Shown: positions 27,749 to 37,052, numbered from the stretch's first letter. The stretch is 64,000 bases of DNA from Hymenobacter swuensis DY53 (GCF_000576555.1 NZ_CP007145.1:3928501-3992500), one strand, 5' to 3'. The notes: generated by a model from the letters alone, not told the origin. Program-made: numbers and translations.

Positions 27749-27994
27749 TCAGATACCGTGCCGGTCGAAGGCAGCCTGCAGGTCCTGCTGCATCAACCGG
27801 AACCGCTGCACGGCCGACCCGATAAATTCCTCGTCCAACAGGGTATGGACGTCGTCCTCACTCGTGAGGTCCAGTTCACTCACCTTGTACGTTTGCTCAA
27901 AAGGACCTTTTTCCAGCTTGATCAGGTATTTACCGTTCCAGCTGAACAGAGTAATCTTGGCATCAGGATGCGGAATGACGGCGAGCTGGCGCAT
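27749..27994 (-). CDS. Small conserved-looking protein, 81 residues
   Basis: Start taken at the ATG at 27994 (MRQLAVIPHPDAKITLFSWNG); the open frame continues upstream but that part has no visible conservation-like character. The core ITLFSWNGKYLIKLEKGPFEQTYKVSELDLTSEDDV is split into strands, followed by a helix LLDEEFIGSAVQRFRLMQQDL. It is soluble with no known domain. Similar small proteins are widespread in Bacteroidota genomes, from memory; function unknown. Confidence 0.7.
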   Translation of the reverse strand: MRQLAVIPHPDAKITLFSWNGKYLIKLEKGPFEQTYKVSELDLTSEDDVHTLLDEEFIGSAVQRFRLMQQDLQAAFDRHGI

Positions 27995-28135
27995 AACAAA
28001 GAACGGGAGCAGTTGAACGGGGCGAAGATACGCAGTGACCCGCAACCCCAACCGGTAGCTCGACATAACACCTACTTACTTCGCTCGTACAGCCTGGTAT
28101 AATTCGGATTGTTTCACCTTCACCCCATTTGCATC

Positions 28136-28312
28136 ATGCCACAGGGAGATAAATCGGCTTACACCGACAAGCAGAAGCGGCAGGCTGAGCACATTGAAGA
28201 GAGCTATGAAAAGCGCGGCGTTTCGGAAGAAGAAGCTGAAAAGCGCGCCTGGGCTACCGTCAACAAGCAGGACGGCGGCGGCAAGAAGAGCGGCTCCGGC
28301 CGTGGGAAATAA
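28136..28312 (+). CDS. Small hydrophilic Gly/Lys-tailed protein
   Basis: 58 residues from the ATG at 28136 (MPQGDKSAYTDKQKRQAEHI). It continues EESYEKRGVSEEEAEKRAWAT and ends in a Gly/Lys/Ser tail (GGGKKSGSGRGK). It belongs to a small family found in many proteobacteria and Bacteroidota, sometimes labelled 'plasmid stabilization protein' on weak evidence. The sequence is highly charged and probably partly disordered. It is convergent with the yeiH-like gene across a strong shared terminator. Stress relevance is plausible but not shown. Confidence 0.8.
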   Translation: MPQGDKSAYTDKQKRQAEHIEESYEKRGVSEEEAEKRAWATVNKQDGGGKKSGSGRGK

Positions 28313-28339
28313 AGAGCCCTCTGATAAGGAAAACACTAC

Positions 28340-28377
28340 AAAAAAGCCCTCAGCCGAGTAGCTGAGGGCTTTTTTTA
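28340..28377. terminator. Bidirectional terminator
   Basis: AAAAAAGCCCTCAG and CTGAGGGCTTTTTTT form a stem with an 8-base loop, with A- and T-runs on both sides. It lies between convergent genes ending at 28312 and 28397. Confidence 0.92.
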
Positions 28378-28396
28378 TCGCTTATTTTTAGTGAAG

Positions 28397-29401
28397 CTAT
28401 ACGTGTATAATCACATAAAGTGAGGCCGTGGAAACCACTACCCACAGCAGCACGCCCAGCGCAAACGGCTTCGGCCCCACTGAGCGGATGGCTTTCAGAG
28501 ACAGGCCGGCCCCGATGAAGAACAGTGTAACCGTGAGCCCCAGACGGGCTGCCTGCACCAGCCAGGGGCCTACGATGTGGGTAGCGGGCACGTAGGTGTT
28601 CAGCAGCATAGCTCCGATAAAGCCCAGAATAAACCAGGGCAGCTTCACTTTCACGTCCTGCTGCTTGAACACCATAGCAGTGCTCAATGCCACCGGAATA
28701 ATCCAGAGGGCGCGGGCCAGCTTGACGGTAGTGGCGACTTCCAGCGCCTCTTTACCATAGGCAGCGGCCGCTCCTACTACAGAGGAAGTATCGTGAATGG
28801 CAATGGCGCACCAGAGGCCAAACTGCTGCTGCGTGAGACTAAGCGCGTGCCCGATGGGCGGAAACGCAAACAGGGCAATGGCATTGAGCACGAATACCGT
28901 AGCCAGCGCCACCGACATTTCCTCATCCCTAGCGCGCAGAACCGGGCCTACCGCCGCAATAGCTGAGCCCCCGCAGATGGCAGTACCGCAGGAAATCAGG
29001 TGCGTTACGTGGCGACCCAGCTTCAGCCAGCGACCGACCACGTATCCCAGCAGCAACGTACCAAAAATGGAACAAACGGTAAAGAGAATGCCTTCGCGCC
29101 CGGCCTCTACGGCCGCGTGGGCATTCATCCCAAAGCCTAGCCCGATGACGGAGAACTGGAGCAGTTTGGCCGTGTACTGTTTGGTAAACGCGGGAAAAGG
29201 GTTGCCGAGCGTCTGGGCCAGCCACAGCCCCAGGGCCAGAGCCAGCGGCGGCGAGGCCCAGGGCGTAAGGCAGAATACCAGTATCAATACAAATCCTATC
29301 CGGGACAGGAGTAGCTGGTGGAAGGCCTTAGCAGCGGGGAGGTGGTGTTGCCGTAGGGACGCTGCCGCATGGTGGGTGGGAGGTGGAAGGGTGGCTTTCA
29401 C
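28397..29401 (-). CDS. YeiH/UPF0324 family membrane transporter
   Basis: 334 residues, about ten membrane helices. Recognised as UPF0324/YeiH by LLQFSVIGLGFGMNAHAAVEAG, the motif SCGTAICGGSAIAAVGPVL and AIHDTSSVVGAAAAYG. The family is proposed to export sulfate-like anions, but this is poorly tested. Start is a GTG at 29401. Its own promoter is likely at 29432-29439 (TACTTTTG on the minus strand). The LysR regulator gene lies 72 bases upstream on the same strand, matching the yeiE/yeiH association of enterobacteria, where the two are divergent instead. Confidence 0.88.
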   Translation of the reverse strand: MKATLPPPTHHAAASLRQHHLPAAKAFHQLLLSRIGFVLILVFCLTPWASPPLALALGLWLAQTLGNPFPAFTKQYTAKLLQFSVIGLGFGMNAHAAVEAGREGILFTVCSIFGTLLLGYVVGRWLKLGRHVTHLISCGTAICGGSAIAAVGPVLRARDEEMSVALATVFVLNAIALFAFPPIGHALSLTQQQFGLWCAIAIHDTSSVVGAAAAYGKEALEVATTVKLARALWIIPVALSTAMVFKQQDVKVKLPWFILGFIGAMLLNTYVPATHIVGPWLVQAARLGLTVTLFFIGAGLSLKAIRSVGPKPFALGVLLWVVVSTASLYVIIHV

Positions 29402-29431
29402 GGAGGGGAAACGGAAGTGGGTGCTTCAACG

Positions 29432-29439
29432 CAAAAGTA
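29432..29439 (-). promoter_or_regulatory. Probable -7 element of yeiH-like gene
   Basis: Read on the minus strand, TACTTTTG matches TAnnTTTG and ends 30 bases before the GTG at 29401. It lies in the 72-base gap between the LysR gene and the transporter gene. Confidence 0.5.
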
Positions 29440-29473
29440 CGACCTCTCCTACCCTCTTAATAATCCCGAATAG

Positions 29474-30385
29474 TTATACGCTATTACCTGAAGTTATAAC
29501 GCCCTGCACATGTCGCAGGAAACGCTCGGCGGGCCGGGTCAGGGGCTGGCCCTGCACCCATAGGGCCTCAAACTGCCGGGGCAGCCGCAACCCCCGAATG
29601 GGTACCTCCTCCAGCAGCCCCGCCGCCAGTTCCCGCGTGAGGGCCCGCCTAGATACAAAACCCAAGGCTTCGGGTGCGGCTTCGAGGTAGGTTTTAATGG
29701 CCTCGGTGTTGTCGAAGTAAAAGGCGACGTGCAGGCTGGCGAGCTTGATTTTCTGCTCCCGCAAGGCAAATTCCAGGACTTCCAACGTACCCGAGCCTCG
29801 CTCCCGCAGCACCAGCGGGCAAGCCAGGGCCTCTGACAGCGGCACGGGCAAGGCAGGTGGGCCGGCAGCAGTGGCACGGCGCACGGCTACCAGCTCATCA
29901 TCCAGTAGCGGTTCATAATGCAGATCCTGGCTTTTAGAGCGGCCTTCCACAAACCCCAGATCCAGCTGACCGGCAAGGATGGCCTCGGCAATCTGCTCGG
30001 AGTTGCCGTTGAGCAGCGTCAGCTCCACTTGGGGGTAACGGTGCCGGAAGCCGGGCAGCACGGCGGGCAGCACGTACTGGCTGAGGGTAGTGCTGGCCCC
30101 CAGGCGCAGGCGGCCGGCCGCTTCGCCGTGCAGTTGGTGCAGCTTTTCGGTAAGCATCTGGTGGAGCAGTTCCACCTCATCGGCGTGGGAGAGCAGCAAC
30201 GTGCCGGCTTCGGTGAGACTGATGCGGTTGCCACGCCGCTCGAACAGCCGCTGCCCGTAGGTGCGCTCCAGCTCCCGGATGTGCTTGGTAATGGCCGGCT
30301 GGGTGATGTACAGCTCCTGGGCCGCCCGGGTAAAGCTCAAATGCCGGGCCACCGCCTGAAACACACGTAATCGAAAATCAGGCAT
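29474..30385 (-). CDS. LysR-family transcriptional regulator
   Basis: 303 residues. The N-terminal winged helix-turn-helix is typical: FRLRVFQAVARHLSFTRAAQ, then LYITQPAITKHIRELERTYG and LFERRGNRISLTEAG. A linker helix and a LysR substrate-binding domain follow (AAGRLRLGASTTLSQYVLPAVL onward). In layout it resembles YeiE/CysB-like regulators; the effector is unknown. Position suggests control of the downstream YeiH-type transporter. It is divergent from the S9 peptidase gene with 134 bases between, which could hold an operator for both. Confidence 0.92.
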   Translation of the reverse strand: MPDFRLRVFQAVARHLSFTRAAQELYITQPAITKHIRELERTYGQRLFERRGNRISLTEAGTLLLSHADEVELLHQMLTEKLHQLHGEAAGRLRLGASTTLSQYVLPAVLPGFRHRYPQVELTLLNGNSEQIAEAILAGQLDLGFVEGRSKSQDLHYEPLLDDELVAVRRATAAGPPALPVPLSEALACPLVLRERGSGTLEVLEFALREQKIKLASLHVAFYFDNTEAIKTYLEAAPEALGFVSRRALTRELAAGLLEEVPIRGLRLPRQFEALWVQGQPLTRPAERFLRHVQGVITSGNSV

Positions 30386-30468
30386 AGTAGCGCATGCTTT
30401 AGCTTGCGAAAAACAGAACGGCCCGGCTGAAGTATCAGCCAGCGGGTAGCAGTCAGGCGCGGGGAAAG

Positions 30469-30476
30469 TACCTTTG
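30469..30476 (+). promoter_or_regulatory. Probable -7 element of S9 peptidase gene
   Basis: TACCTTTG matches TAnnTTTG and ends 43 bases before the ATG at 30520. No clear -33 element. Confidence 0.5.
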
Positions 30477-30519
30477 CCCTTCTCCCACCCTCATTGCCCT
30501 TGCTTCCGCAAGCTACAGC

Positions 30520-32583
30520 ATGCGCTATATGAAACGAAACCTATTGACCGCGCTGGCGCTGCTGCCGCTGGCCGCCGCTGCCCAAACCGGCAGCACCTAC
30601 ACCCCCGAGCTACTTTGGAAGCTGGGTCGCCTGGGCGAAATGCAGGTGTCGCCGGACAAGAAAACCGTGGCCTATACCGTCACGCGCTACAACCTGGCCG
30701 ATAACAAGGGCCAGTCCGACATCTGGCTGGTGCCCGTGGCCGGCGGACCGGCCCGGCAGCTCACCAACACGCCCGCTGTATCAGAAAACACCCTGAACTG
30801 GCGGCCCGACGGCAAGCTAACCTTCCTGAGCGGGGAAAGCGGCACCGACCAGCTCTACGTGATGAGCCCCGACGGCTCGGGCAAGCAGCTGCTGAGCCAG
30901 TTTTCCGACGAGGGCCTGAGCAACCTGAAGCTGGCCCCCAAAGCCAACTTCCTACTCTACACCCAAGACGTGAAAACCGGCAAATCGGTGCAGGACTGGT
31001 ACCCCGACCTGCCCAAGGCCGATGCCAAGATCATCGACGACCTGAACTACCGCCACTGGAACGTGTGGGACGACTACAAAGCCTCGCACGTGTTCTTCCA
31101 GCCCCTGGGCCCCGATGGCAAGCCCACCGGCTACGGCAAGGACGTGATGGCCGGCGAGAAGTTCGACTCGCCGCTGCAGCCACTGGGCGGCTCCGAGCAG
31201 ATCAACTTCGCGCCCGACGGATACCGGCTAGCTTACACCTCGCGCAAGCTCACGGGCAAGGCCGAGGCCGAAAGCACCAACTCCGACATCTTCCTCTACG
31301 ACGTACGCTCGGGCCAGACCCAAAACCTGAGCGAGGGCCTGGGCGGCTACGACACGGAGCCGACTTTCTCGCCCGATGGCTCGAAAGTAGCCTGGCTGAG
31401 CATGGCCACGCCGGGTTTTGAGTCGGACCGCAACGGCGTGGTGGTGTATGATTTCAAGACGAAGGAGCGTGAGGACGTAACGAAGGGCTCGGAGCAGAGC
31501 GCCGCCAACCTGCGCTGGAGCCTCGATGGCAAGACACTGTACTTCGTGAGCCCGCTGGAAGGCACCGAGCAGCTGTTCAGCGTACCGACCAAGGGCGGCA
31601 AGGTGCAGCAGCTCAGCAAGGGCGCATTCAACTACAACAGCTTCGAGCTGGCCGGCCCCGGCGTGGCCATCGTCAGCAAAACTACCCAGGCCAGCCCCGC
31701 CGACTTGGTGCGCGTGGACCTGAAAACCGGCCGCGAAACGGCCCTTACCACCATCAACGCGCAGGAGTTGGCCGGCGTGAAAACCGGCAAGACCGAGGCC
31801 CGCATGGTACGCACCACCGACGGCAAGCAGATGCAGGTGTACGTCATCTACCCACCCGATTTCGACCCCGCCAAGAAATACCCGGCGTTGCTGTACTGCC
31901 AGGGCGGCCCGCAGAGCCCGATTACGCAAAGCTTCTCATACCGCTGGAACTTCCAGCTGCTGGCGGCCCAGGGCTACATTGTGGTGGCGCCCAACCGCCG
32001 CGGCCTGCCCGGCTTCGGCACCGAGTGGAACAACAGCATCTCGGGCGACTGGGGCGGTCAGCCCATACAGGACTACCTCTCGGCCATTGATAACGTGAGT
32101 GCCGAGCCCTACGTGGACAAGGCCCGCCTGGGCTGCGTGGGTGCCAGCTACGGCGGCTACTCGGTGTACCTGCTGGCCGGCAAGCACGAGGGCCGCTTCA
32201 AGACGTTTATTGCCCACTGCGGCCTCTACAACCTCACCAGCTGGTACCCCAGCACCGAGGAAATGTTCTTCGCCAAGCACGACATCGGGGCCGCGCCCTG
32301 GGAAACCCCGCTGCACAAGAGCTACACCGATTTCAACCCGCAGCAGTTTGCCAAGAACTGGGATACGCCCCTGCTGGTAATTCACGGCGGCAAGGATTTC
32401 CGGGTGCCCGAGGGCCAGGGCATGGAAGCTTTTGGCACGGCGCAGCTGCGCGGTATCCCGAGCCGCTTCCTGTACTTCCCCAACGAGGGCCACTGGATTG
32501 GCAAGCCGCAGAACTCGGTGCTCTGGAACCGGGTATTCTTCGACTGGCTGGGCCGCACGCTCAAGCCGGAAACCACGAAATAA
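30520..32583 (+). CDS. S9 family prolyl oligopeptidase-like peptidase
   Basis: Exported serine peptidase of the prolyl oligopeptidase/DPP-IV clan, likely cutting short peptides in the periplasm. 687 residues; a second ATG at 30529 is nearly equivalent. Signal peptide MKRNLLTALALLPLAAAAQT. Residues 30-400 form a beta-propeller with TolB/WD-like units (SDIWLVPVAGGPARQLTN, DGSKVAWLSM and similar). The alpha/beta-hydrolase domain has the nucleophile GASYGGYS (Ser about 546), Asp in HGGKDFRVP and His in NEGHWIGKP. All three catalytic residues are present. Own promoter and terminator, so probably a single-gene unit. Confidence 0.95.
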   Translation: MRYMKRNLLTALALLPLAAAAQTGSTYTPELLWKLGRLGEMQVSPDKKTVAYTVTRYNLADNKGQSDIWLVPVAGGPARQLTNTPAVSENTLNWRPDGKLTFLSGESGTDQLYVMSPDGSGKQLLSQFSDEGLSNLKLAPKANFLLYTQDVKTGKSVQDWYPDLPKADAKIIDDLNYRHWNVWDDYKASHVFFQPLGPDGKPTGYGKDVMAGEKFDSPLQPLGGSEQINFAPDGYRLAYTSRKLTGKAEAESTNSDIFLYDVRSGQTQNLSEGLGGYDTEPTFSPDGSKVAWLSMATPGFESDRNGVVVYDFKTKEREDVTKGSEQSAANLRWSLDGKTLYFVSPLEGTEQLFSVPTKGGKVQQLSKGAFNYNSFELAGPGVAIVSKTTQASPADLVRVDLKTGRETALTTINAQELAGVKTGKTEARMVRTTDGKQMQVYVIYPPDFDPAKKYPALLYCQGGPQSPITQSFSYRWNFQLLAAQGYIVVAPNRRGLPGFGTEWNNSISGDWGGQPIQDYLSAIDNVSAEPYVDKARLGCVGASYGGYSVYLLAGKHEGRFKTFIAHCGLYNLTSWYPSTEEMFFAKHDIGAAPWETPLHKSYTDFNPQQFAKNWDTPLLVIHGGKDFRVPEGQGMEAFGTAQLRGIPSRFLYFPNEGHWIGKPQNSVLWNRVFFDWLGRTLKPETTK

Positions 32584-32588
32584 TCTTT

Positions 32589-32620
32589 GCCCCGCTCCAC
32601 CATTGGTGAGCGGGGCTTTT
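32589..32620 (+). terminator. Terminator after S9 peptidase gene
   Basis: GCCCCGCTC and GAGCGGGGC pair around a 10-base loop and are followed by TTTT. Confidence 0.85.
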
Positions 32621-32640
32621 CGTGTAGCTTTCCTTTTTCA

Positions 32641-32724
32641 CGCAGTGGCGCGCGGTGGTTGGCGCAGTGGTTTGCAGTGAACGACCACCCCGAACCACTG
32701 CGTATCCCACTGCGAACCACTGCG
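32641..32724. repeat. Inverted repeat with 10/12/10-base unit spacing
   Basis: Both arms are built from CGCAGTGG units. On the left strand they start at 32641, 32651, 32663 and 32673 (spacing 10, 12, 10); the reverse complement of the right arm has the same 10, 12, 10 spacing. About 39 bases pair with several mismatches around a short loop. It is 13 bases before the ATG of the M28 peptidase gene, so it falls in or just ahead of its leader. Confidence 0.85.
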
Positions 32725-32737
32725 AGAAATCAACTAT

Positions 32738-34216
32738 ATGACCAACATGTCCATTCGTCGGCTGCTGCTGGCTGGGTTGCTGGCGGCGACTCCGCTGCTG
32801 GCGCCGGCCCAGAAAAAGCCCGCCAACGCCCTCGGTGCCATCAAGGAAGCCGACATCAAAGCCGACCTGTTTGCCCTGGCCGACGACAAGTACCGGGGCC
32901 GGGAAGGCGGCACCCTCGATGAGCTGCGGGCCAGCGTGTGGCTGGCCGAGAAGATGCGCGCCCTGGGCCTGCAGCCCGCCGGCGACGACGGCACCTTCTT
33001 CCAGTTCTTCAACCTGCAGCGCACCCGCCTCACCAAAGCCAGCCGCCTGAGCATCGGCGCGCACCCGCTGCGGCCCAACCACGATGCCCTAGTGTTTGCG
33101 CCCACCACCTACGCCGTGCAGGCCCCGCTGGTGTACGTGGGCACCGGCACGGCCGCCGAGCTGGCCAAAACCGACATCAAAGGCAAGGCCGTGGCCCTGC
33201 TGTTCTCGGGTCAGCCCCCGGCCGACATGAGCTTCCGGCGCTACCTGAGCCAGGTGCTGCGCGATAAGTCGGCCGAGCTGCTGAAGGCCGGGGCGGTGGC
33301 CGTGGTGTTTGTGGCCGACGACCGGGCCCAAAACATTTACGAGCACTGGGACCATACCTACGAGCGGGGCCGCTATGGTTTGCCCGGCGACGCCAACGTG
33401 GCCGCCGTCACCACCGCCCCCACCCTACTACTGCCCGCCAGCGCCCTGAGCTGGGTGCAGCAGGCCGGCCAGCAGTTCACGGCCGATTTGCGCACCGAGT
33501 CGTTCCAGTACCCTTCGGTGAATATCGTGGCTACCGTACCGGGCACCGATGCCCAGCTCAAAAACGAGTACGTGCTGTTCAGCACCCACCAGGACCACGA
33601 CGGGGTGCGCGAGGCTGTGCAGGGCGACTCCATCTGGAACGGGGCCGACGACAACGCCACCGGCTGCGCCGCCCTGCTGGCCATCATGAGGGCCTATAAG
33701 CAGCAGCCCGCTCGCCGCTCGGCACTGTTCGTGTTTCACGGGGCCGAGGAACGGGGCCTGCTGGGCTCCCGCTACTACTCGGCCAAACCCACCGTGCCGC
33801 AGAAGAGCATTGTGGCCGTACTGAACGCCGAAATGATGGGCCGTAACACCCCCGATTCGGCCGCGCTACTGGGCTCCATCCCGCCCCACCTGAACTCCTC
33901 CGACTTGGTGAAAACCGCTTTGGAAGCCAACCAGCAGGGCCCGAAGTTCAAGCTGGATACCAAGTGGGACCAAGCCAGTCACCCCGAGGGCTGGTACTTC
34001 CGCTCCGACCACCTGCCCTACGCCCGCTTGGGCATTCCGGCCGTGATGTACACCTCCTGGCTCCACCCCGATTATCACACGCCCAAGGACGAAGCCAGCC
34101 GCATCGACTACGGCAAGCTCCTGCGCATGACGCAGTGGATGTACCTCACCGGCTGGGCCGTGGCCAACCGCCCCACCTCACCCGCCCGGGAACCCGGCTT
34201 CAAGCTGGAACGATAA
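32738..34216 (+). CDS. M28 family zinc metallopeptidase
   Basis: Exported aminopeptidase-like enzyme of the M28 family. 492 residues; the ATG at 32747 is an equal start. The signal peptide (SIRRLLLAGLLAATPLLAPAQ) is followed by an M28 N-terminal segment and an inserted PA-like domain (about residues 110-250). The metal ligands are all present: His in STHQDHDG, Asp in GADDNATG, Glu-Glu in GAEERGLLGS, Asp/Glu in EMMGRN and His in HPDYHTPKDE. It lies between the S9 peptidase and a TonB receptor on the same strand, and could contribute to extracytoplasmic peptide use. Direct functional link to its neighbours is inferred only. Confidence 0.93.
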   Translation: MTNMSIRRLLLAGLLAATPLLAPAQKKPANALGAIKEADIKADLFALADDKYRGREGGTLDELRASVWLAEKMRALGLQPAGDDGTFFQFFNLQRTRLTKASRLSIGAHPLRPNHDALVFAPTTYAVQAPLVYVGTGTAAELAKTDIKGKAVALLFSGQPPADMSFRRYLSQVLRDKSAELLKAGAVAVVFVADDRAQNIYEHWDHTYERGRYGLPGDANVAAVTTAPTLLLPASALSWVQQAGQQFTADLRTESFQYPSVNIVATVPGTDAQLKNEYVLFSTHQDHDGVREAVQGDSIWNGADDNATGCAALLAIMRAYKQQPARRSALFVFHGAEERGLLGSRYYSAKPTVPQKSIVAVLNAEMMGRNTPDSAALLGSIPPHLNSSDLVKTALEANQQGPKFKLDTKWDQASHPEGWYFRSDHLPYARLGIPAVMYTSWLHPDYHTPKDEASRIDYGKLLRMTQWMYLTGWAVANRPTSPAREPGFKLER

Positions 34217-34235
34217 GCACCAAATCATTAAAAGT

Positions 34236-34275
34236 GAGGCGCTGGCTGATGTGAAAGCATCGGCCAACGCCTCGT
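34236..34275 (+). terminator. Probable terminator after M28 peptidase gene
   Basis: GAGGCGCTGGC pairs with GCCAACGCCTC (one G-T pair) around a 15-base loop, followed by a short T-rich tract. Confidence 0.65.
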
Positions 34276-34515
34276 TTCTTTGTACTATAACCCCAACTGC
34301 TACGGCTGCTGTAGAGACGTGACACTTCGCGTCTTCTCATTGAACGACGCCGTCAGGTTTGGGGCAGCATAAACCTCCTCAGCAACAAGGGGTGCGAAGT
34401 ATTGCATCTTTACAGGCAAATACTTGAGGGAAAGAGAACGGAAATCAACACGCTACCCAAATTGTTTTATTTAGATTTTTTCTAATCACTTATTTAAAAT
34501 CAATCTGAACAGTAG

Positions 34516-34523
34516 TACTTTTG
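34516..34523 (+). promoter_or_regulatory. Probable -7 element of TonB receptor gene
   Basis: TACTTTTG lies 36 bases before the ATG at 34560. It falls inside the longer open frame that starts at 34521, which argues for the later start. A small hairpin (GGGAC/GTCCC) follows in the leader. Confidence 0.6.
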
Positions 34524-34559
34524 CAGCCGAAAACGGGACCTTCTGTCCCGGCCTGGTTT

Positions 34560-37052
34560 ATGCGAACTACGTCTCTGCTGCTCACTTCTTTGCTGACGGC
34601 CACCGTGCCGGCTCTACACACCACTGCCGCTACTCCCAGCGTTACGAACGGTCCGGACGAAACCGGCCGTGGGGCCACGCTCACCGGTACCGTGCTCGAC
34701 CGCACCGGCCAGCCCGTGGAGGGCGTGCTGGTAACGGTAGCCGACCGCTCGGCCACCACCGACGCCCGCGGCAGCTTCCGCCTCTACGGCCTGCCGGCCG
34801 GCGAAGCCACCGTGGCGGTAACCGGCCTCAGCACCAAACCCCAGACGCAAACGCTCACGCTCCAGAGCGGGCAGTCCTACACCCTGCGCTTCACGCTGGA
34901 AGAAGCCCTGCGCGAGCTGGCGGGCATAACCGTTGCGGCCAAGGCCACCCGCTACGCCCCGGAAGTAGACGGCACGACGGTGACGGCCGGCAAGAAAAAC
35001 GAAATCATTCAGCTGGATAAGCTCGATGCCAACCTGGTGGTGAACTCGGCCCGGCAGGTGTTTGCCAAGGTGCCCGGCATTACGGTGTGGGAGAGCGACG
35101 GCTCGGGCCAGCAGATCAACGTGGCCAGCCGTGGCCTCTCGCCCAACCGCAGCTGGGAGTTCAACACCCGCCAGAACGGGATGGACATCAGCTCCGACCC
35201 CTTCGGCTACCCCGAGGCCTACTACAACCCGCCGCTGGAGGCTGTAGACCGCATCCAGATTATCCGGGGGGGCGGCTCCTTGCAGTACGGGCCCCAGTTC
35301 GGTGGTATGCTCAACTACGAGCTCAAGCACGGACCGCGCGACAAGAAAATCGAGTTTGAAACCAGCAACTCGGTGGGCAACAACGGGCTGGTGGGCACTT
35401 ACAACTCGCTGGGCGGCACGGTAGGCAAAGTGAGCTACTTTGGCTACTACCAGCAGCGCCTGGGCGGCGGCTGGCGCGACAACTCGGAGTTCAACATCCG
35501 CAACGCGCATGTGAACGTGCAGTTCCAGGCCACCAGCAAGCTGCGCCTCGGGGCCGAAATCAGCCACCTGGGCTACGAGATTCAGCAGCCCGGCGGCCTC
35601 ACCGATGCCCAGTTCTACAACGGCAACGTGCGCAACAGCTCACGCGGCCGCAACTGGTTCAGCACCCCCTGGACGATTCCGGCCTTCACAGCCGACTACC
35701 AGTTCTCGGAGCGCACCCGCCTGAGCCTGAAAACCTTTGGCTTGCTAGGCGAGCGAAACTCCATTGGCCTGGCCAGCAGCGTGGGCGTGGACAAGCCCGA
35801 CGCGGTGAACCCCGCCACCGGCCAGCCCGCCAACCGCCAGCTCGACCGGGACCGGTACCGCAACCTGGGCTCGGAGCTGCGCCTGCTCACCGATTACGGC
35901 CTGCTGGGCCAGCAGCACACGCTGGCCGCTGGCGTGCGCGTGGCCGCCGCCAACCTGGGCCGCCGCCAGCAGGGCAAGGGCGACACCGGCTCCGACTTCA
36001 ACCTGGACCTGCAAGCCGCACGCTACGGCCGCGACCTGAGCTTCCGGACCCGCAACTACGCCGCCTTCGTGGAAAACATTTTCCGCCTGGGCTCCCGCTT
36101 CACTTTCACGCCGGGCGTGCGCTATGAGGTGATTGACAACGAAGGCCGCGGCTACCTGAGCCTGAACGCCGACGGCTCGGAAAACCAGATCAAGCAGGAC
36201 TCGCGCCGCCGCGTGTTTCTGTACGGGGCCGGGGCCGAACTGCGCGTGACCGACCAGACCAACCTGTACGCCAACTATTCGCGGGCCTTCCGCCCGGTGA
36301 CCTTCGGCGACCTGACCCCGCCGGCCACGTCCGACGTCATCGACCCCAACCTGAAGGATGCCCGCGGCTATAACGCCGAGGTGGGTTACCGGGGCACCTG
36401 GGGCAAGGTGCTCACCTTCGACGTGGACGCCTTCTGGCTGAACTACGACAACCGCATCGGGACCATCCGGCGGCTGGTACCGGGCAGCACTACCCAAACC
36501 CAGCAGCTGCGCACCAACATTGGCACCAGCGTACATAAGGGCGTGGAAGCCTACGTGGAGCTGGACGTACTGCACGCCCTCACCCAGAACTTTGAGCTGC
36601 CCCACCTGGACGTATTCGTTTCCTCAGCCCTGGTGGATGCCCGCTACACCCGCCTGCTGACTACTACGCTGGCTAATGGCGGTATTCAGGAAGGTGATCT
36701 GAAAGATAACCGCGTGGAGTACGCGCCCAAATACACGCACCGCGTGGGCGCTACCTTCGCTCACAAGGGCCTTTCGGCTACGGCCCAGCTCACGCGGGTT
36801 TCCAGCGTGTTTGCCGATGCCAACAACACTGTGGCCGCCAATGCTGCCGCCACCACCGGCCGCGTGCCCGGCTACTCGGTTACCGATCTGTCGGCCACCT
36901 ACCGCTTCGCCAAACGCTTTACGGTGCGCGGTGGCCTCAACAACGTGTTCGACAAAAACTACTTCACCCGCCGCTCGGGTGGCTACCCCGGCCCCGGCCT
37001 GCTGCCCGCCGACGGCCGCACCTGGTTTGCCTCGGTGGGCGTGAAGCTCTAG
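34560..37052 (+). CDS. TonB-dependent outer-membrane receptor, FecA-like
   Basis: Outer-membrane importer driven by TonB. 830 residues from the ATG at 34560. Signal peptide (MRTTSLLLTSLLTATVPALH); then a carboxypeptidase-regulatory-like domain (about 35-120: LTGTVLDRTGQPVEGVLVTV); then the plug (VNSARQVFAKVPGITVWE, INVASRGLSPNRSWEFNTRQNG split by a turn) and the 22-strand barrel. It ends in a strand with terminal WFASVGVKL. The plug layout resembles ferric dicitrate/siderophore receptors (FecA), but the substrate is not settled. No sigma/anti-sigma pair is adjacent. A large inverted repeat follows. Confidence 0.92.
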   Translation: MRTTSLLLTSLLTATVPALHTTAATPSVTNGPDETGRGATLTGTVLDRTGQPVEGVLVTVADRSATTDARGSFRLYGLPAGEATVAVTGLSTKPQTQTLTLQSGQSYTLRFTLEEALRELAGITVAAKATRYAPEVDGTTVTAGKKNEIIQLDKLDANLVVNSARQVFAKVPGITVWESDGSGQQINVASRGLSPNRSWEFNTRQNGMDISSDPFGYPEAYYNPPLEAVDRIQIIRGGGSLQYGPQFGGMLNYELKHGPRDKKIEFETSNSVGNNGLVGTYNSLGGTVGKVSYFGYYQQRLGGGWRDNSEFNIRNAHVNVQFQATSKLRLGAEISHLGYEIQQPGGLTDAQFYNGNVRNSSRGRNWFSTPWTIPAFTADYQFSERTRLSLKTFGLLGERNSIGLASSVGVDKPDAVNPATGQPANRQLDRDRYRNLGSELRLLTDYGLLGQQHTLAAGVRVAAANLGRRQQGKGDTGSDFNLDLQAARYGRDLSFRTRNYAAFVENIFRLGSRFTFTPGVRYEVIDNEGRGYLSLNADGSENQIKQDSRRRVFLYGAGAELRVTDQTNLYANYSRAFRPVTFGDLTPPATSDVIDPNLKDARGYNAEVGYRGTWGKVLTFDVDAFWLNYDNRIGTIRRLVPGSTTQTQQLRTNIGTSVHKGVEAYVELDVLHALTQNFELPHLDVFVSSALVDARYTRLLTTTLANGGIQEGDLKDNRVEYAPKYTHRVGATFAHKGLSATAQLTRVSSVFADANNTVAANAAATTGRVPGYSVTDLSATYRFAKRFTVRGGLNNVFDKNYFTRRSGGYPGPGLLPADGRTWFASVGVKL

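Larger units (their letters stand above)
34217..34559 (+). other. Intergenic region upstream of TonB receptor
   Basis: 343 bases. It holds a probable terminator at 34236-34275 (GAGGCGCTGGC pairing with GCCAACGCCTC) and a -7 promoter element at 34516. Between 34440 and 34510 it is unusually AT-rich (TTGTTTTATTTAGATTTTTT), which suits a regulated promoter. No Fur-box-like palindrome was evident to me. Confidence 0.55.

Noticed and set aside
30386..30519. Riboswitch upstream of the S9 peptidase gene
   Set aside because: Short gap; a promoter box is visible but no conserved fold could be recognised by eye.
34614..35567. Minus-strand open frame of 317 codons
   Set aside because: Antisense to the TonB receptor plug; no domain features.
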